From contig NC_088308.1 in the NCBI RefSeq assembly GCF_910592395.1, positions 18,553,501 to 18,617,500 of the forward strand: 64,000 nucleotides of DNA. Reading direction: 5' to 3'. Made by a program: the position numbers and the translations under genes. This document shows, piece after piece, positions 1-11,469 of the stretch; the first letter of the stretch is position 1, and the number at the start of each line of letters is the position of its first letter. The notes under the pieces were generated by a model that saw only the letters and a list, made by a program, of their open reading frames with translations, was not told where the DNA came from and searched no databases. This DNA comes from Lineus longissimus. Taxonomy: Eukaryota; Nemertea; Pilidiophora; Heteronemertea; Lineidae.

Positions 1-1023
1 CATGACTGAACTTTTCACTACATCATTTCAATCCTGATATTGATCTTGTTTGTTTAAATGCAAACCTTTTTTGTGTATCAACACCAGAATAACTAACAAT
101 AATCTCATGACAATCATACTTCCCCCTATAAGTTTAAAATGTCACGCACATTTCAATTGCCCTCATGTTTAAATAATCAAACTGACTTCCGTCAAATAAT
201 GAACATCCAGTTCGTAAAGCCTACTGAATTGACACTCTTTCATTTTAAAGTTAATTTTCTTGTTCTATATGAAAAACATGCAAACTCGCTGTAACGATTT
301 AAAGTTTCAAATCAAGTGTAGAAAGTATGCTGGTGTCCCTATTTTCAGTGTAAGTCTACATCTGATGTAGTCCCAAACTTGAATTATTTTGTTTGGTTTA
401 TAAGGTTATGTTTTGTTTTTCTACACAAAGATTTTGATCCAAGCCTACTCTTGACTACTCAAGTACAAGGGACATCCAACACACGCTACACTGCATGCAC
501 TGGGCATGCTATCCTGCTTGCTACATGGCACGTTATCACTAAAAGTGCAATATTAATGGTTCTACAGACATTACTGGGGATTCTTTGCCGTATATTATTA
601 TTAGTCATACTTATTTCTAGCAGGCATTTTCTCAGCAACATTTTTCCAAAAATTATATTAATTCTACACATTCATTACAAAAAGCATCACCAATTTAAAC
701 AAAGGAAAAGATTAGAACTCAAAGCAGGAGCAATCATTTTACACAATATCGAGAAAGCAATACAAAAGTTAAAATTATTTAATGAAAGATCGCAGCTTTT
801 GAAATACAGCAGAACTTAAAAGTATTGTTTGGTAAATCAAAATATTAATCGCGACACAAATTTCAAAAGCCATACCAGATTTTGACGAAGCATACAAATA
901 GTCATGCCATTTTTATCAAATTAAATAAATCCATGCCTTTTAGAGATGCGTTTTTAGCAAGATTGAAGACTGGACCAATTACAATGATCGAGAAGCTCAA
1001 CTTGACTCTGGTGGTCTACTTAC
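1..1023. other. Intron sequence of the myosin gene at the window edge
   Basis: A/T-rich DNA with no recognisable exon. Open stretches on either strand (for example 379-819 plus) have no family resemblance and are taken as chance. Confidence 0.6.
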
Positions 1024-1144
1024 ATGCATGGAAGTAATGACATTGGCAGTAGTTGTTCGCTGGGTCTTCAAGGAGGCAGCTACATAAGCTAAATACTGGA
1101 TGACTTTCTTGGTGTTCTCTGTCTTGCCAGCACCAGATTCTCCC
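1024..1144 (-). CDS. Myosin heavy chain P-loop exon
   Basis: 121-nt exon from a TTGAATAG acceptor to a GTAAGT donor. It encodes [20 protein letters not shown] followed by a Thr-rich stretch [15 protein letters not shown] that belongs to surface loop 1. This loop varies between isoforms, so the 3' end may be an alternatively spliced loop-1 form. Confidence 0.9.
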
Positions 1145-4100
1145 CTATTCAAGTAGAAAAAGAACAAAAACCGCCATCATAATTTCACGAGTGCTTACCT
1201 TTTTATTCTTTGCCAATTATTTCTAATTGCCAAGACTAATTGGCCATGGAAATTAACAGCAGAAGTTTAAAGTTGTAAAAATCAATTGAGCCAGAACTCC
1301 CAACTGATGCTTGCAAATTCTCGGTTGATAATGCATTTTTAATTTCAGTTAAATTACCAATATTTGGTTCAGCATGGCCAGCAACTCCCTAAATTCTTTT
1401 TTGTTACTATTTATTTTACTGGCACTTTTAGATGTACATGGTGTACACTTCCCTCCTTGGTTTTATATATATACTGGCGAGATAAATGACCTCGGCTGTT
1501 TTAGGCCATTGAAAATATCAATAGAGAAAGAAACAGCAATCATTGTTTTGATGCATTTTTCACTACAGACTTTGAATTATTACTATGAACAATTCTGGTT
1601 TTTGTGTCAAAATTTTGTTACTGGCAGTCTATGACAAGAATGATAAAACAAGCCATTATTAATTGATTGGATGCCATCATATCTCAGTGGACTATTATCA
1701 TACGGGAGAGATGAGGGCAATTAACTGCGATTACATAGACAATTGCCTAATGAGAATCTGTTCCGTTTGCAGGAGACCAATAATGATCAGGCAAGGCAAA
1801 TAATGGTACGCTTGATGGAAAATGAATAGGAAAGGATTTTGGAGCTTTCATTCAGTCATCTTCAAACTCTTCACCAACAATACCAGGTGAACACCATGAA
1901 TTCACAGCACGTGACTCATCCAAGCACCATGTTGACCCACCCAGAATGCTCATAAATTCATCCTATTCACAACCAATGGACTGGTGAGGTATTCACCACC
2001 TAAATCCACCTTGAACCCAATCACAGGCATTCATGAAAATGACATCAAGCCTTTCTTCTTTATATCATTTAAGCCTCAGATGGGGAGGCCTTTCACCAAA
2101 ACACCCTATTCAGATTGGCTTCAATAATCATTGTGAAAGGATGAACTTTCCAATGATAAAACAATTTATACTCCTCCTGTCGAACTGCGAGGTAAATGTT
2201 TACTTACGTGCAAAGAATCGACTGATCCTCACGATCTGAAATGAGAAGGTACACATTGAATTCAATAACCAAATACACAAGGAATACTGGAAAATATTGG
2301 AAGAAAATATTCTAGTTGTTAAAAGATAAGTAATTTTTTAATTGCGAACATCAGAAATTCAGCATTGTTACACTGGCCTCATCTTTCTTTTCTTTGCTGG
2401 ACCAGCAGGGTGGCAATCAAGATCCTTTATTTTTATCAAAATTCACATGCAGCTGTGTCAAAACAACAACTTGTCACCTGACACAAAACCTAGTTGTAAA
2501 TTAGATAATGACAAAATGTATGTCAACAATTTTGATAGAACTTGATACAAGACCCAAATGATCAAAGTAATTTATTGCATTTTTCCAGTAATATTTGCAA
2601 TGTCTAGCCATTAATATCAACTCAAAATATAGATTTTTTGTTTTCGACATTCAATTCTTCAACTTCAAGGACAAGTTCTAGTTGCCCCAAGATTTCAATG
2701 CTGTAATACATGTATGTAAATGCATAAGTAATGGACTATGTCCAATGTCATTGAAGAATGCCAGTGCTCTCCATTCATATGGTCCATGAATAAGAATGGC
2801 ATGAAACCTGACCTAAATAAAAATATGTCTGCCATATAAGGCATTCAAACATAATTCGGAGAATGCCACGAGCCAGTCATTTTTAAACCATGTATAAACA
2901 GGAACTCTTCTTTTTTGTGTCAAAGTGTCATAAATAAAACAGGTTGGGACAGCAATTCTTCACTTGTCTGAATTGACATGAACTTCCTTATGATTCAACT
3001 GTCTAATTATAGATTTTAAAACATCATCCGGTCATTTGCCGATATGTAGAAACAGAAAATTTAACAATGCAATGATGTAGGATCATGGTCAACGGTAATA
3101 TCATTTCTGATTTGAGCAGGCCTTGTGTGGTCTCAGTTTGAGGTCCCGCCATTGTAAAGGTCCATTTCCTCCAACAAACCCGCAATGTGTTCTTGCATGA
3201 ATCCCATACGAAGTTTGTCCATTCAACCACAATACTCTTGACTGTGTATATATTAGTTTGACCAGTAGACCTAAAACAGGGGCAGGCCCTGGCTAGTCTA
3301 AACATTACATTCTGGTGAGGCCTAACAATCGCTAATGGGATTGGTGCAAGGCCGAAATGTGGTATGTCTTCGCCAAGTTCACCAAAAAAGTTGTACATGA
3401 GGCCCAGGTGAAGAACTGCTAGTATAATGTGTATTGTTACTAAATTTAAGGCAACTTGCTTTCAATCGGCACTAACTTATTTATAGTTTGTTGTTGTTCA
3501 AAACTTCTACGTGATCTGTTCAAACAGCACACTTTTTGTAAGGTTGTATCATGTATGGCTTTTCACTCAACGTGGTACACAATAAATGAGAGAGAAAAGG
3601 CATCCAACATCCAGCAGGTTCTCTCCTTTCTATGAATAATGATCTACCTCTGATAGTCGAATGAGACCATTTCATATCCGTATTGATCGGACCTTTGTTC
3701 TACTGATTTATCCCGATACAAACCTGGGCAATAAGTAGACAATAAATCACATCAAAGGTGTCCTGCCTGAATTGATGGCCGACCAACCAGTGGAAGAAAA
3801 TAGCTGCGCTTACACCACGAAATATTGGTGGACCAATTGCACTTACACCACCACATTGCCGCGACAAATTGGTTCGGCAATCCATTGCCGATACAAATTG
3901 CCGAGCGAATTTGTCCCACCAAGCTTGATGGTCCAAATTCGCCCGGCTTGCTAAAAGCTCGGCTTTGTCGTGGTGTACGCGCAAATGGTTCGGCAATTAG
4001 CTAGTTGGATGGTTCGGCTCCAGGCGGCGCTTTCGAAATGGCGCTTTCTGCGTATGCAATTTATTGTTTGCGCGCCATCTGTAGCCGGATTTTATAACTA

Positions 4101-7100
4101 GCTGCAGCGCTGGTGTAAGCGCTTGGTGGATTTTCGATGGTGCGGCATTGGTTCCCGAACCAAGATTGGTGGTCCATTTTCAGGTGGTGTAAGTGCGGCT
4201 AATTATCGAAATGATAAGTAACAGTTCAATATGCTGGTCATTATCAGCAGGGCGCTATTGGCTACAACACAACATTCACAATCACAGGCCTTTGGTTGAG
4301 AAACATCTCAAGTCAAATCTAGAACACTTTATGTCAAGAACTTAGATAATCATCTTCATCATTTCATTCTTAATTATTTCAGTTAAAATATAGAATGCTC
4401 TCACTTCAGAGCTGGCATCCATGATTTCATGATGACCTTTTGCCTGTTGACTTTTTAAAAGTCACCAACAATACAGTAACCTTTGTAGCATGACTGGTTT
4501 CTCTTGACCACATCAATCAAGATTCCAGCTACAATCACTAAACAAATCAACTGTGAAATTGCCAAATGAGATTTATATACAAGGATTAGATGGCCTAAGT
4601 ATCAGACAGTAGAAACCACTAAAGAGAGAGCTGCAGAGTGATCGAGCTCTGGTAAGATGTCCCTGTTTCCAAAGCCAAGGGTCGTGAGTTCGAACCCCTA
4701 ACCCTTTGCAGATCACGGCCTTTTCCTTCACTGGTCAACCTAGGACTTTGCAATGTCCCAGGTTTTGAAATGATAGATACAGATCTTTAAATAATTGATT
4801 GTCATGGTTTTAACCACCATTCTGTCCTAAAATTCATTAACATAGGAGTTTGAAGCATACTTGACAAATCCTTTTCTGCACCACAACTTGAAAAGTAATA
4901 TTTACAAACACTCCCACAAAAGCTTCAGTAAATATTGTAAAATCTGTCCACTTGCAAGTCTATGCATAGTTCTTTTTGGCGAACAACACCCAACCTAGTA
5001 GACTATAAGACCTAATCCCATTTGCCCCAATTGTTGTCGGTATTTTACCATGATGTAAGGGCTGTCCAGGCAGAACATGGGTCGTAGGGCTCAACAAATC
5101 AGCGAAAACTTTTAATATAGATACCTACTCTAGTTTCACCGATCTAAGGCCTGCAGATGGATTTAAAATAAAAGAAATCGAACCAAAGTCAAGCAGGAAC
5201 CTGAAGTCATAATCATCAGGCAAATTGGTCTCGCCAACTCACTCTATATCATAATGGAACATCTTGAATAGCATCGAACATTTTCATAATATCTAGTTTT
5301 GAATTGAATATCAAGAACCGGCCTTAGATCAATTAAACTAGAGCATTTTATTTTGCACTTCGATCAGTGACTGAGCAATCTTACATTACATTACAAGTAA
5401 AGCGTACATAGCAATAGCTTACTAGGCATACTAAGCGTACATAGCAATAGCTTGCAGCAGGAGAGTGAATCCAAGGCCTAGACTTTAACTCACCACTAGT
5501 ATGAATTGTGATTGATGTCGGGGCCCTTTTCAAACCAACTTGTGGATGCAGTACCACCATTTCCACAAGTACGGAATACGAGAAACCAACCAATGGCATG
5601 CTAAATCCAACATGTTATTGATGACATGAGCCATGAACTACAGAAAGACCTCAGAGACAAGAAATCTGGCTAAATGGTGTCCACCTCCAGGACAAACTGT
5701 ATGCTGTTGGCTGAATCCTCAATCAGGCGCTCATCATAAATATCAACAGCATATCAACAATCTGGTTTCTGGGGCAAGGTATCATAAACAAACAACTTGG
5801 CAGCAATCAGCTCACTTAACCAACCATGTGAGAGATCAACGATAGAAGGAGGAGTTATAAACAGTGAATATACGAAAGTTGTTAGTTGGCATGAGCTGAA
5901 GAATTCCAGACAGAAAAGACGTGTTGATTTTACAGTCTTCTCTTCAGTCCAGTACAAATCTGAAACCACCAAGTAACAAACATTATGATCATCTGTACTG
6001 CCGAACACCATGTCTTCCACTACCGAGAAGGAATGTTTCTTACATGGGGGCACAATCAGAAATAAACGCTTGATGCCAGACAATTTCATTTCTGATCGGC
6101 AGTGAAGGTGACTGGTTTCACACAACCAAGACAATTATGTCAAGGACATGATTTCCTGATGGGATAAGAAAATTCTGGGGAAGTATTTCATGCAGTAAAT
6201 CTTTCCCCCAAGAATGCAGGATATATGTAGCAGCTCATTCAGCAACTTTCCTGTATTTCATTCATGTTGTTAACCCAACATGATCAGGAAATCTTACACC
6301 TGGTGATGTACATTTGTGCACAGCTAGGCCTATGAGAAAGCTGATGTAGACTGGTCTTGTAATTGTAGGCCCTGGCGTTATAACTAGTCGGCATAAAAAT
6401 CCACAAGTAGGTTGTCCGTATCAAGTATATGCATGACGTAACGTAATTTGTGACACGGCTATACGCAAAATCAATGGCTATTTCACAGGGGTTTATTTTT
6501 TAGCTTCCAAATACTTTTGCTACAGTCCCTAAAGAATGCTGAGAATAACAGACTCTGGTATGCCTTCCAAGAAGCTGGGCTTGGAAGAATGCTATTCAAC
6601 CGCAAGTTCATATACACTTACCACTAGGAAAAGTTGCGTCAAGGTAATAGCAGCTTGTCAAGAACTCCAAGAAAGATGGATCCCAGTTAAAAACATGAAG
6701 TCTGAGACTGGCATAACCAGTTTACTGGTTTAGATAGGATACCATTTGCCTCGACTTCAACAAGTCGAGGATAGGCATCATCACTATGAACTTCCTTCAG
6801 GTTCTTGTAATGGGGGGGTATGAAAAATGCTGTATGGCTTTATAACGTCAACAGATAGTTTACCATCACCCAGACATTATTGAAGACATCAAAATTAATG
6901 ATTTTCTACTTGGATACTTTATCCTTCCAATACATTTTTACATTGCTCTCCACACTATGACTAGCCATGTGTTGACAGTCAGTCTAATCACTAGTCTAAT
7001 GCTCCAAAGTTAAGCTCTTTACCAATTAAGCAGGAACTTACATAAATTAGTCTAAACTATCATGAACAGAGCTGCAGCTACAGTCTACCATGTCCACATG

Positions 7101-8922
7101 GACTGGGTATTGTATTAGGGAGTAGGCTATTCCTACCAGTGCAGTACAATACCAGCCCTGACCAGGGCAGAAAGTCAGCAGACTATACACACCTTGAAGC
7201 ATACTCCTGTATGCTGTATCAGTGACTGCAAATACATGGGGTGGCACCTCATGTCTCTTCTTGCCTTTGTAGAGTTCGATGACCTTATCAGTATAGATTG
7301 GGAGTCGTTTGTAAGGGTTCACCACGACGCAGAAAAGCCCAGAGTAAGTCTGAAATGGAATTGATGAAAATTAACCTAAATCTATCCCGCTTGTCACTCG
7401 ACAATAAATTTTATACAGCAAGGTGATCAAAAATTACTCGGGCAGACTTGGACAAATCAGCTTGGCGATGAACCAAGATAAAAAGAAATTTTGTACCAGT
7501 GGCACATAATCAGCAACAACCCCGTAACATCATCACCTGGCCAGCACTAATTATAGGCCCACATTACCAGCAATTCATAGGCATTATGCCACACAAAATA
7601 GCCCCAGGTCACAGCCCTGGAATATTGCATGAGGAACAATCAATGCAATCCCTGGATCAAGTACATGTAATTACAATTCAGCTGAGACAAACAGTGAACA
7701 ACCACTGCCAATACCAACAGTTATTATATCAAACTTACTAATCGATCTAGAAACAGTAAGGTTGGAACTACATTGAGTGTACTGGCATTTTATTGGAAAT
7801 GAACCAAAGTTGCCACCAGTGTCCTTCAAAAGAACTTTGAACATGTGATGATTCTGATTCTGCTTATTTAGGTATTTTTTTTAAGAAGGGGAACGGCTGA
7901 AATCTCATTTAAAATTTCCCCGATAGAAATAAGGACACTTGGAAACCAACAAGCTGTCATTTATAGATCTACTTTGTATCTATTATTATCCCCACAATGA
8001 CAGTCACTCGGACAGTATTTTTCGTTACGCAAACTCTTCTACTCGGTCAGTGTGAGCGACTGTTCTAACTTCTGCAGTAAGTCTGATAAAAACCTCAGTG
8101 ATGGGTTGTCACTGTTTGTTGTTGATAAGGGCTACTTGGACTTGATTGCAGAACCCCTGAAAAATGACAAATTGAACAAGGTCTTGCTCTTTTTATCAGT
8201 CTACAATGTATCCCCTTGTGATAAGGCAACTTCCGGCTCAAACATGCCCAAACGCCGCCATCTTGGAATCAGTAAATCTAATTCGTAACAAGGAACTGAT
8301 GACTAGAAGAGGAAACAAATGCATTAAATGCCATTGTCAACACCTCAGACCACCACTACCTATTTCTATATAATGTTTGAAACATTAGCAATACCGAGAA
8401 ATAAGATAATTATTCCCAGAAACTGCGTAAACGCCGATCGGCTTGAGCAGAAATGAACCGGAGGAAAAATACACAAGCAAATGTACACAGCTATGTACGG
8501 ATTGGCATTGAAGCCAGTGCATTATATGACAGTTTTGACAGCTAACAAATCGCATCTTTTCGTGAACTTACATATATCAAACCAGAGTAATAACGGTCTT
8601 TCAGATTGTGGAGGACAGAAGCTTCATTCAAACAAGCTAATTCAGCCATATCCTCCACTTTACTGAACTTTGGAGGGTTCATTTTTTGAACTTCATCTTT
8701 CGGAACTTTTGCACTCTTTCCCGTGTCCACAAGTTCCACGATGAATTCCTCCCCCTTATCACCCTTGATACTGGCCGTGACGAAGCCATTTGTATCATGT
8801 GGCACCCAGACAAGCTTCTTAGCTGCCCATTCAGCATGTGCAGAAGGATCGTTGATCAAATTACGATCCACAGTCAAGTATTTCAACTCCGCCGCACCAA
8901 CTCCACCATAATCGTCCGCCAT
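1024..8922 (-). CDS. Non-muscle myosin II heavy chain, 5' part of gene (four coding exons)
   Basis: The encoded protein is the heavy chain of cytoplasmic (non-muscle/smooth type) myosin II, the actin-based ATPase motor of cell contraction and cytokinesis. Coding exons on the minus strand are 8922-8572, 7349-7193, 2235-2208 and 1144-1024, with phases 0, 0, 1 and 2 that join without breaking frame. The order is an N-terminal SH3-like region (start [16 protein letters not shown]), the motor-head start ([14 protein letters not shown]), then DREDQSILC and the P-loop [29 protein letters not shown] and AYRSMLQ are typical of the non-muscle/smooth class; muscle myosins differ here. Lengths of 157 and 28 nt for exons 2 and 3 match the conserved animal myosin II exon pattern as I recall it. 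The protein ends in loop 1 at the window edge; the rest (most of the head, the neck and the coiled-coil tail) lies outside to the left. MYH9/MYH10/zipper-like is as far as I would name it. Confidence 0.93.
2208..2235 (-). CDS. Myosin heavy chain 28-nt micro-exon
   Basis: Twenty-eight bases between TTTCAG and GTAAGT. With one base from the previous exon it reads DREDQSILC, and its last two bases start the Thr codon before the P-loop. It is too short for ORF finding; position, length and frame all fit the conserved myosin II exon. Confidence 0.93.
3802..4200. mobile_element. 399-bp non-autonomous DNA transposon (MITE)
   Basis: Imperfect terminal inverted repeats: the left end AGCTGCGCTTACACCACG matches the reverse complement of the right end, CAGGTGGTGTAAGTGCGGCT. 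Related subterminal copies (GCACTTACACCACC, GGTGTAAGCGC) occur inside. A 3-bp AAT flanks both sides (3799-3801 and 4201-4203), compatible with a 3-bp target duplication. There is no coding capacity. A 3-bp duplication would suit the PIF/Harbinger group, but that assignment is inference. Confidence 0.6.
4628..4715 (+). mobile_element. Possible tRNA-derived SINE head
   Basis: A B-box-like GAGTTCGAACCC (near 4687) lies about 40 bases after an A-box-like GAGCTCTGGTAAGATG. This is the layout of a pol III promoter in a tRNA-derived SINE. No clean cloverleaf could be folded by eye, so a functional tRNA is unlikely. Confidence 0.4.
7193..7349 (-). CDS. Myosin heavy chain exon (start of motor domain)
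   Basis: 157-nt exon from a TTTCAG acceptor to a GTGTGT donor. It encodes [20 protein letters not shown] through AYRSMLQ, the beginning of the ATPase head. Confidence 0.93.
7350..8571. other. First coding intron of the myosin gene
   Basis: No exon or repeat recognised. Confidence 0.6.
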
Positions 8923-8960
8923 CTTGAATCCAATGAATGATCCGACAAACCTGCCACCGG
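8572..8960 (-). CDS. Myosin heavy chain exon with start codon
   Basis: Coding runs from ATG at 8922 to 8572 (117 codons, phase 0) and ends GLIY before a GTAAGT donor. A good acceptor (TTTTACACAG, exon from 8960) lies upstream of the ATG, so 8960-8923 is 5' UTR and a further untranslated first exon is expected around 9.1 kb. The translated part is the myosin N-terminal SH3-like domain (around [20 protein letters not shown]). Confidence 0.93.
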
Positions 8961-9084
8961 CTGTGTAAAAACACCTTCACTAATTTCCTTCAAGTTAGAA
9001 TATCTAGATTTTGTATCCACTACTATTCTAGGTCATATTCTAGCTGACGAACTGTCACATATATCCTATCAGTTGAACCTAACA

Positions 9085-9260
9085 CAACAGTCTTTACAGC
9101 GCGAACTTTCGTCTCGAGCAACTCGGCCCTTCCACCAAAAGCCGCCGCCTGCCGATGTGATTGGCAGAGTCACGTGACGGAGTACTGTATTATCCAAAAA
9201 TGATTGGCACGCCTTTCTGCGCTTGACTTTGTCCTGGGCCTAAAAACTAGGTTCTGCAAA
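9085..9260 (-). promoter_or_regulatory. Probable myosin promoter / 5' UTR first-exon region
   Basis: More CpG-rich than its surroundings (GCGCGAAC, TCTCGAGC, CCGCCGCCTGCCG). It contains two CCAAT boxes in minus orientation (GATTGGCA near 9160 and GATTGGCACG near 9201) and a palindromic E-box TCACGTGAC near 9171. It lies directly upstream of the myosin start exon. Transcription start and 5' UTR exon borders cannot be placed by eye. Confidence 0.45.
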
Positions 9261-9357
9261 AGCAATGTGAAATATCCTCCCGATGAAACCTGCAAATCAC
9301 AGAGATGCTGTGAAGCTTTGACCTGCTATGTCTGAGGACAACGTCTGAGAAGAGCCA

Positions 9358-9873
9358 ATGATTCATAAAATGACGTCACCGGTGACTGATAGTGATATGA
9401 AGACAAAAACTAAGTGGCACATCATATCCTCTCTGGGCGCCTCCGGGTCTTTATACTCGTGGTCACTCAACCAAGAGAAAATATGTACAGCCTTTGATGA
9501 TATACCGGCTGGAAACACATTTCTTGTCGATAAAAGCAGGAGGATCGGTCGGGTGGATTGCATGCAAGGGGAGGAGCATGCGTTTGGTATTGTCACTCCG
9601 GAACCCTTTGACGAATCCTCTGCCTTCTCCCAGGGATCACTCTATACAATGTTTGGTGGTGTCAAAATGAAAGGTGTCCCCACGAGATTTTGCAGCGGAC
9701 ACACCTCTTTTTGCCGTTGCGCAAGTCATCAGATATCATCATACCGTTGTTGTGCTTATATCCATAGGACTCCGATAAGTCGGCAAGGATATCGTGGGAC
9801 CATGTACATTGATGTAATGTACTGCCCGCAAACAAATTTTCCTCGTCCTATTTTTCTTTATGATATCTCATAA
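9358..9873 (+). CDS. Uncertain 171-residue open frame, divergent from myosin
   Basis: Begins with a true ATG (CCAATG context) and runs 171 codons without a stop. It starts 98 bp beyond the putative myosin promoter and points away from it. A perfect CRE-like TGACGTCA sits inside the first codons. I recognise no domain; the stretch FDDIPAGNTFLVDKSRRIGR is protein-like, but the C-terminal third is Cys/Arg/Tyr-rich and looks like chance translation. It could be an unspliced exon of a head-to-head neighbour or simply chance. Confidence 0.2.
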   Translation: MIHKMTSPVTDSDMKTKTKWHIISSLGASGSLYSWSLNQEKICTAFDDIPAGNTFLVDKSRRIGRVDCMQGEEHAFGIVTPEPFDESSAFSQGSLYTMFGGVKMKGVPTRFCSGHTSFCRCASHQISSYRCCAYIHRTPISRQGYRGTMYIDVMYCPQTNFPRPIFLYDIS

Positions 9874-10477
9874 GACGTGTTATTGTCAAACGCACCGACA
9901 GTAAACACTGTCCGTCTCTAATGACGTCTGAGGTGACCAATTAGCCGTTGATATCAATCTGTGTGTAATAAATCTCATTGATTATTGTTTAATACCTGTT
10001 GATTCTATTGATTATTTTCCACCAGACTCAGCTGTGTCTGGGGCTAATCAATCTTCAAATTATGATAGCTAATAGATTGAGAGTTTTGACATTGCTCTAT
10101 GGCGACGAGACGAGGCCGGTCCACTGCTTCCGGAGTGTTGACGCAATGGACTGTCCCTTTATAATACTAGTCATCATTTCTGCGTTTCAAGGATACATTT
10201 TTGCCACCAGCCGATTGAGTTGTCAACAAGAATCCCAGGGACAGGGATGAGTAACTCATTGTCGCTGAGTTTTGTATTGGGAAAGACAGCCACCCTGCCC
10301 ATACTAACATTATATTGTAGACTGGAATTATTCTCTCTTATGAGTAGAAGACGCGTGTCCTTGGTTTGGCCTAATGAGCTGGCATTACAGGCGTTGTCTT
10401 GTCCTACTCTTGGACAGTTATGAACGTCTTTGTAAACACAATAATATCCTGTATTGGACCAGAGAGTAATACGTCTT

Positions 10478-10562
10478 TGAAGGGACAATATACTTCTCAG
10501 CAAGACAGTCACGGACGTCTTTGAAGGGACGATACTTCTTGTCTTCAGCAAGACGGACAACC
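10478..10562 (+). repeat. Degenerate copies of the 49-bp repeat family, left outpost
   Basis: Two diverged units reading ACGTCTTTGAAGGGACRATA, followed by a CAGCAAGAC motif. They resemble the main array's ACGTCTTTGGAGAGACAGTA but lie about 1 kb from it, beyond the 71-bp satellite. Confidence 0.6.
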
Positions 10563-11085
10563 ATGGGCGTATTGTGACCAGCATAAAGACATGTAACAAG
10601 CAATACCTCAGTGCCCTATCCCATCGGACAACCATGTGTGTATAATGAACACCACAAAGACATGTCACAACCACTGGCTCGGGCCCTATTCCCATCGGAC
10701 AACCATCTGTGTATTTTGATCAGAACAGAGACATGTCACAACCACTACCTCAGGGCCCTATCCAATCGGACAACCATGTGTGTATTATGAACACCACAAA
10801 AACATGTCACTACCACTGGCTCGAGCCCTATTCCCATCGGACAACCATCTGTGTATTTTGATCAGAACAGAGACATGTCACAACCACTACCTCAGGGCCC
10901 TATCCCATCGGACAACCATGTGTGTATTATGAACACCACAAAGACATGTCACAACCACTGGCTCGGGCACTATTCCCATTGGACAACCATCTGTGTATTT
11001 TCACCAGCACAAAGACATGTCACAACCACTAGTTCTGGCCCTATTCCCATCGGACAACCATGGGCATATTCTGACCAGCACAAAG
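10562..11085 (+). repeat. ~71-bp tandem repeat with alternating (dimeric) units
   Basis: GGACAACCAT recurs near 10558, 10626, 10698, 10768, 10839, 10909, 10981 and 11053, so the period is 70-72 bp. Two variants alternate over most of the array: one reads CTGTGTATTTTGATCAGAAC with CTACCTCAGGGCCC, the other GTGTGTATTATGAACACCAC with CTGGCTCGGGCCC. The true unit is therefore a ~142-bp dimer. No coding potential. Confidence 0.8.
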
Positions 11086-11235
11086 ACATGGTTCACGACG
11101 ACTTTGAAGGGACGATACTTCTTTTCTTCAGGAAGCCAGTCACAGACGTCTTTGGAGAGACAACACTTTATGTCTTTAGCAAGACAGTCACAGCCGTCTT
11201 TAGGTAGGTAGACAATACCTTCCCGTTTTGAACAG
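11086..11235 (+). repeat. Diverged 49-bp-family units next to the satellite
   Basis: About three degenerate units (GACTTTGAAGGGACGATACT; GTCTTTGGAGAGACAACACT; GTCTTTAGGTAGGTAGACAA) share the hairpin-forming GTCT...AGAC pattern of the main array. Confidence 0.6.
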
Positions 11236-11469
11236 TCACAGGCTTCTACTGAATGACAAACTCTTTCTTGTCTTAGCAAGAGACAATGGGTGATAGGCCT
11301 AGCTAATGCTTTTATCTAAAACTTCATGTACCTTTACACCAAGCCCTTCTGTACAAACTCAAGTGAAAGCATTTGCCTGTCTTTATTCATATCACCCAAT
11401 ATCTTCCCATCGTCAATACAGTGACAATGGTTATTGGCGGGACAATACCTTTCATATATTTGGCAAGTC

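Larger units (their letters stand above)
2236..7192. other. Large myosin intron carrying mobile-element debris
   Basis: Between the 157-nt and 28-nt exons. It holds the MITE at 3802-4200, a tRNA-like SINE head near 4.63-4.71 kb, a short direct repeat (GCGTACATAGCAATAGCTT at about 5402 and 5436) and a 9-bp-stem hairpin (CCTCGACTT / AAGTCGAGG) near 6745-6766. No exon was seen. Confidence 0.6.

Noticed and set aside
379-819. 146-codon plus-strand frame at the left edge
   Set aside because: No domain, biased A/T composition and antisense to the myosin intron; taken as chance.
1374-1634. Plus-strand 86-codon frame with a signal-peptide-like start
   Set aside because: Lies inside a myosin intron in A/T-rich DNA, where hydrophobic chance translations are common; nothing supports expression.
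4628-4715. Functional tRNA gene
   Set aside because: A- and B-box-like segments are present, but no cloverleaf with paired acceptor stem could be made; SINE head is more likely.
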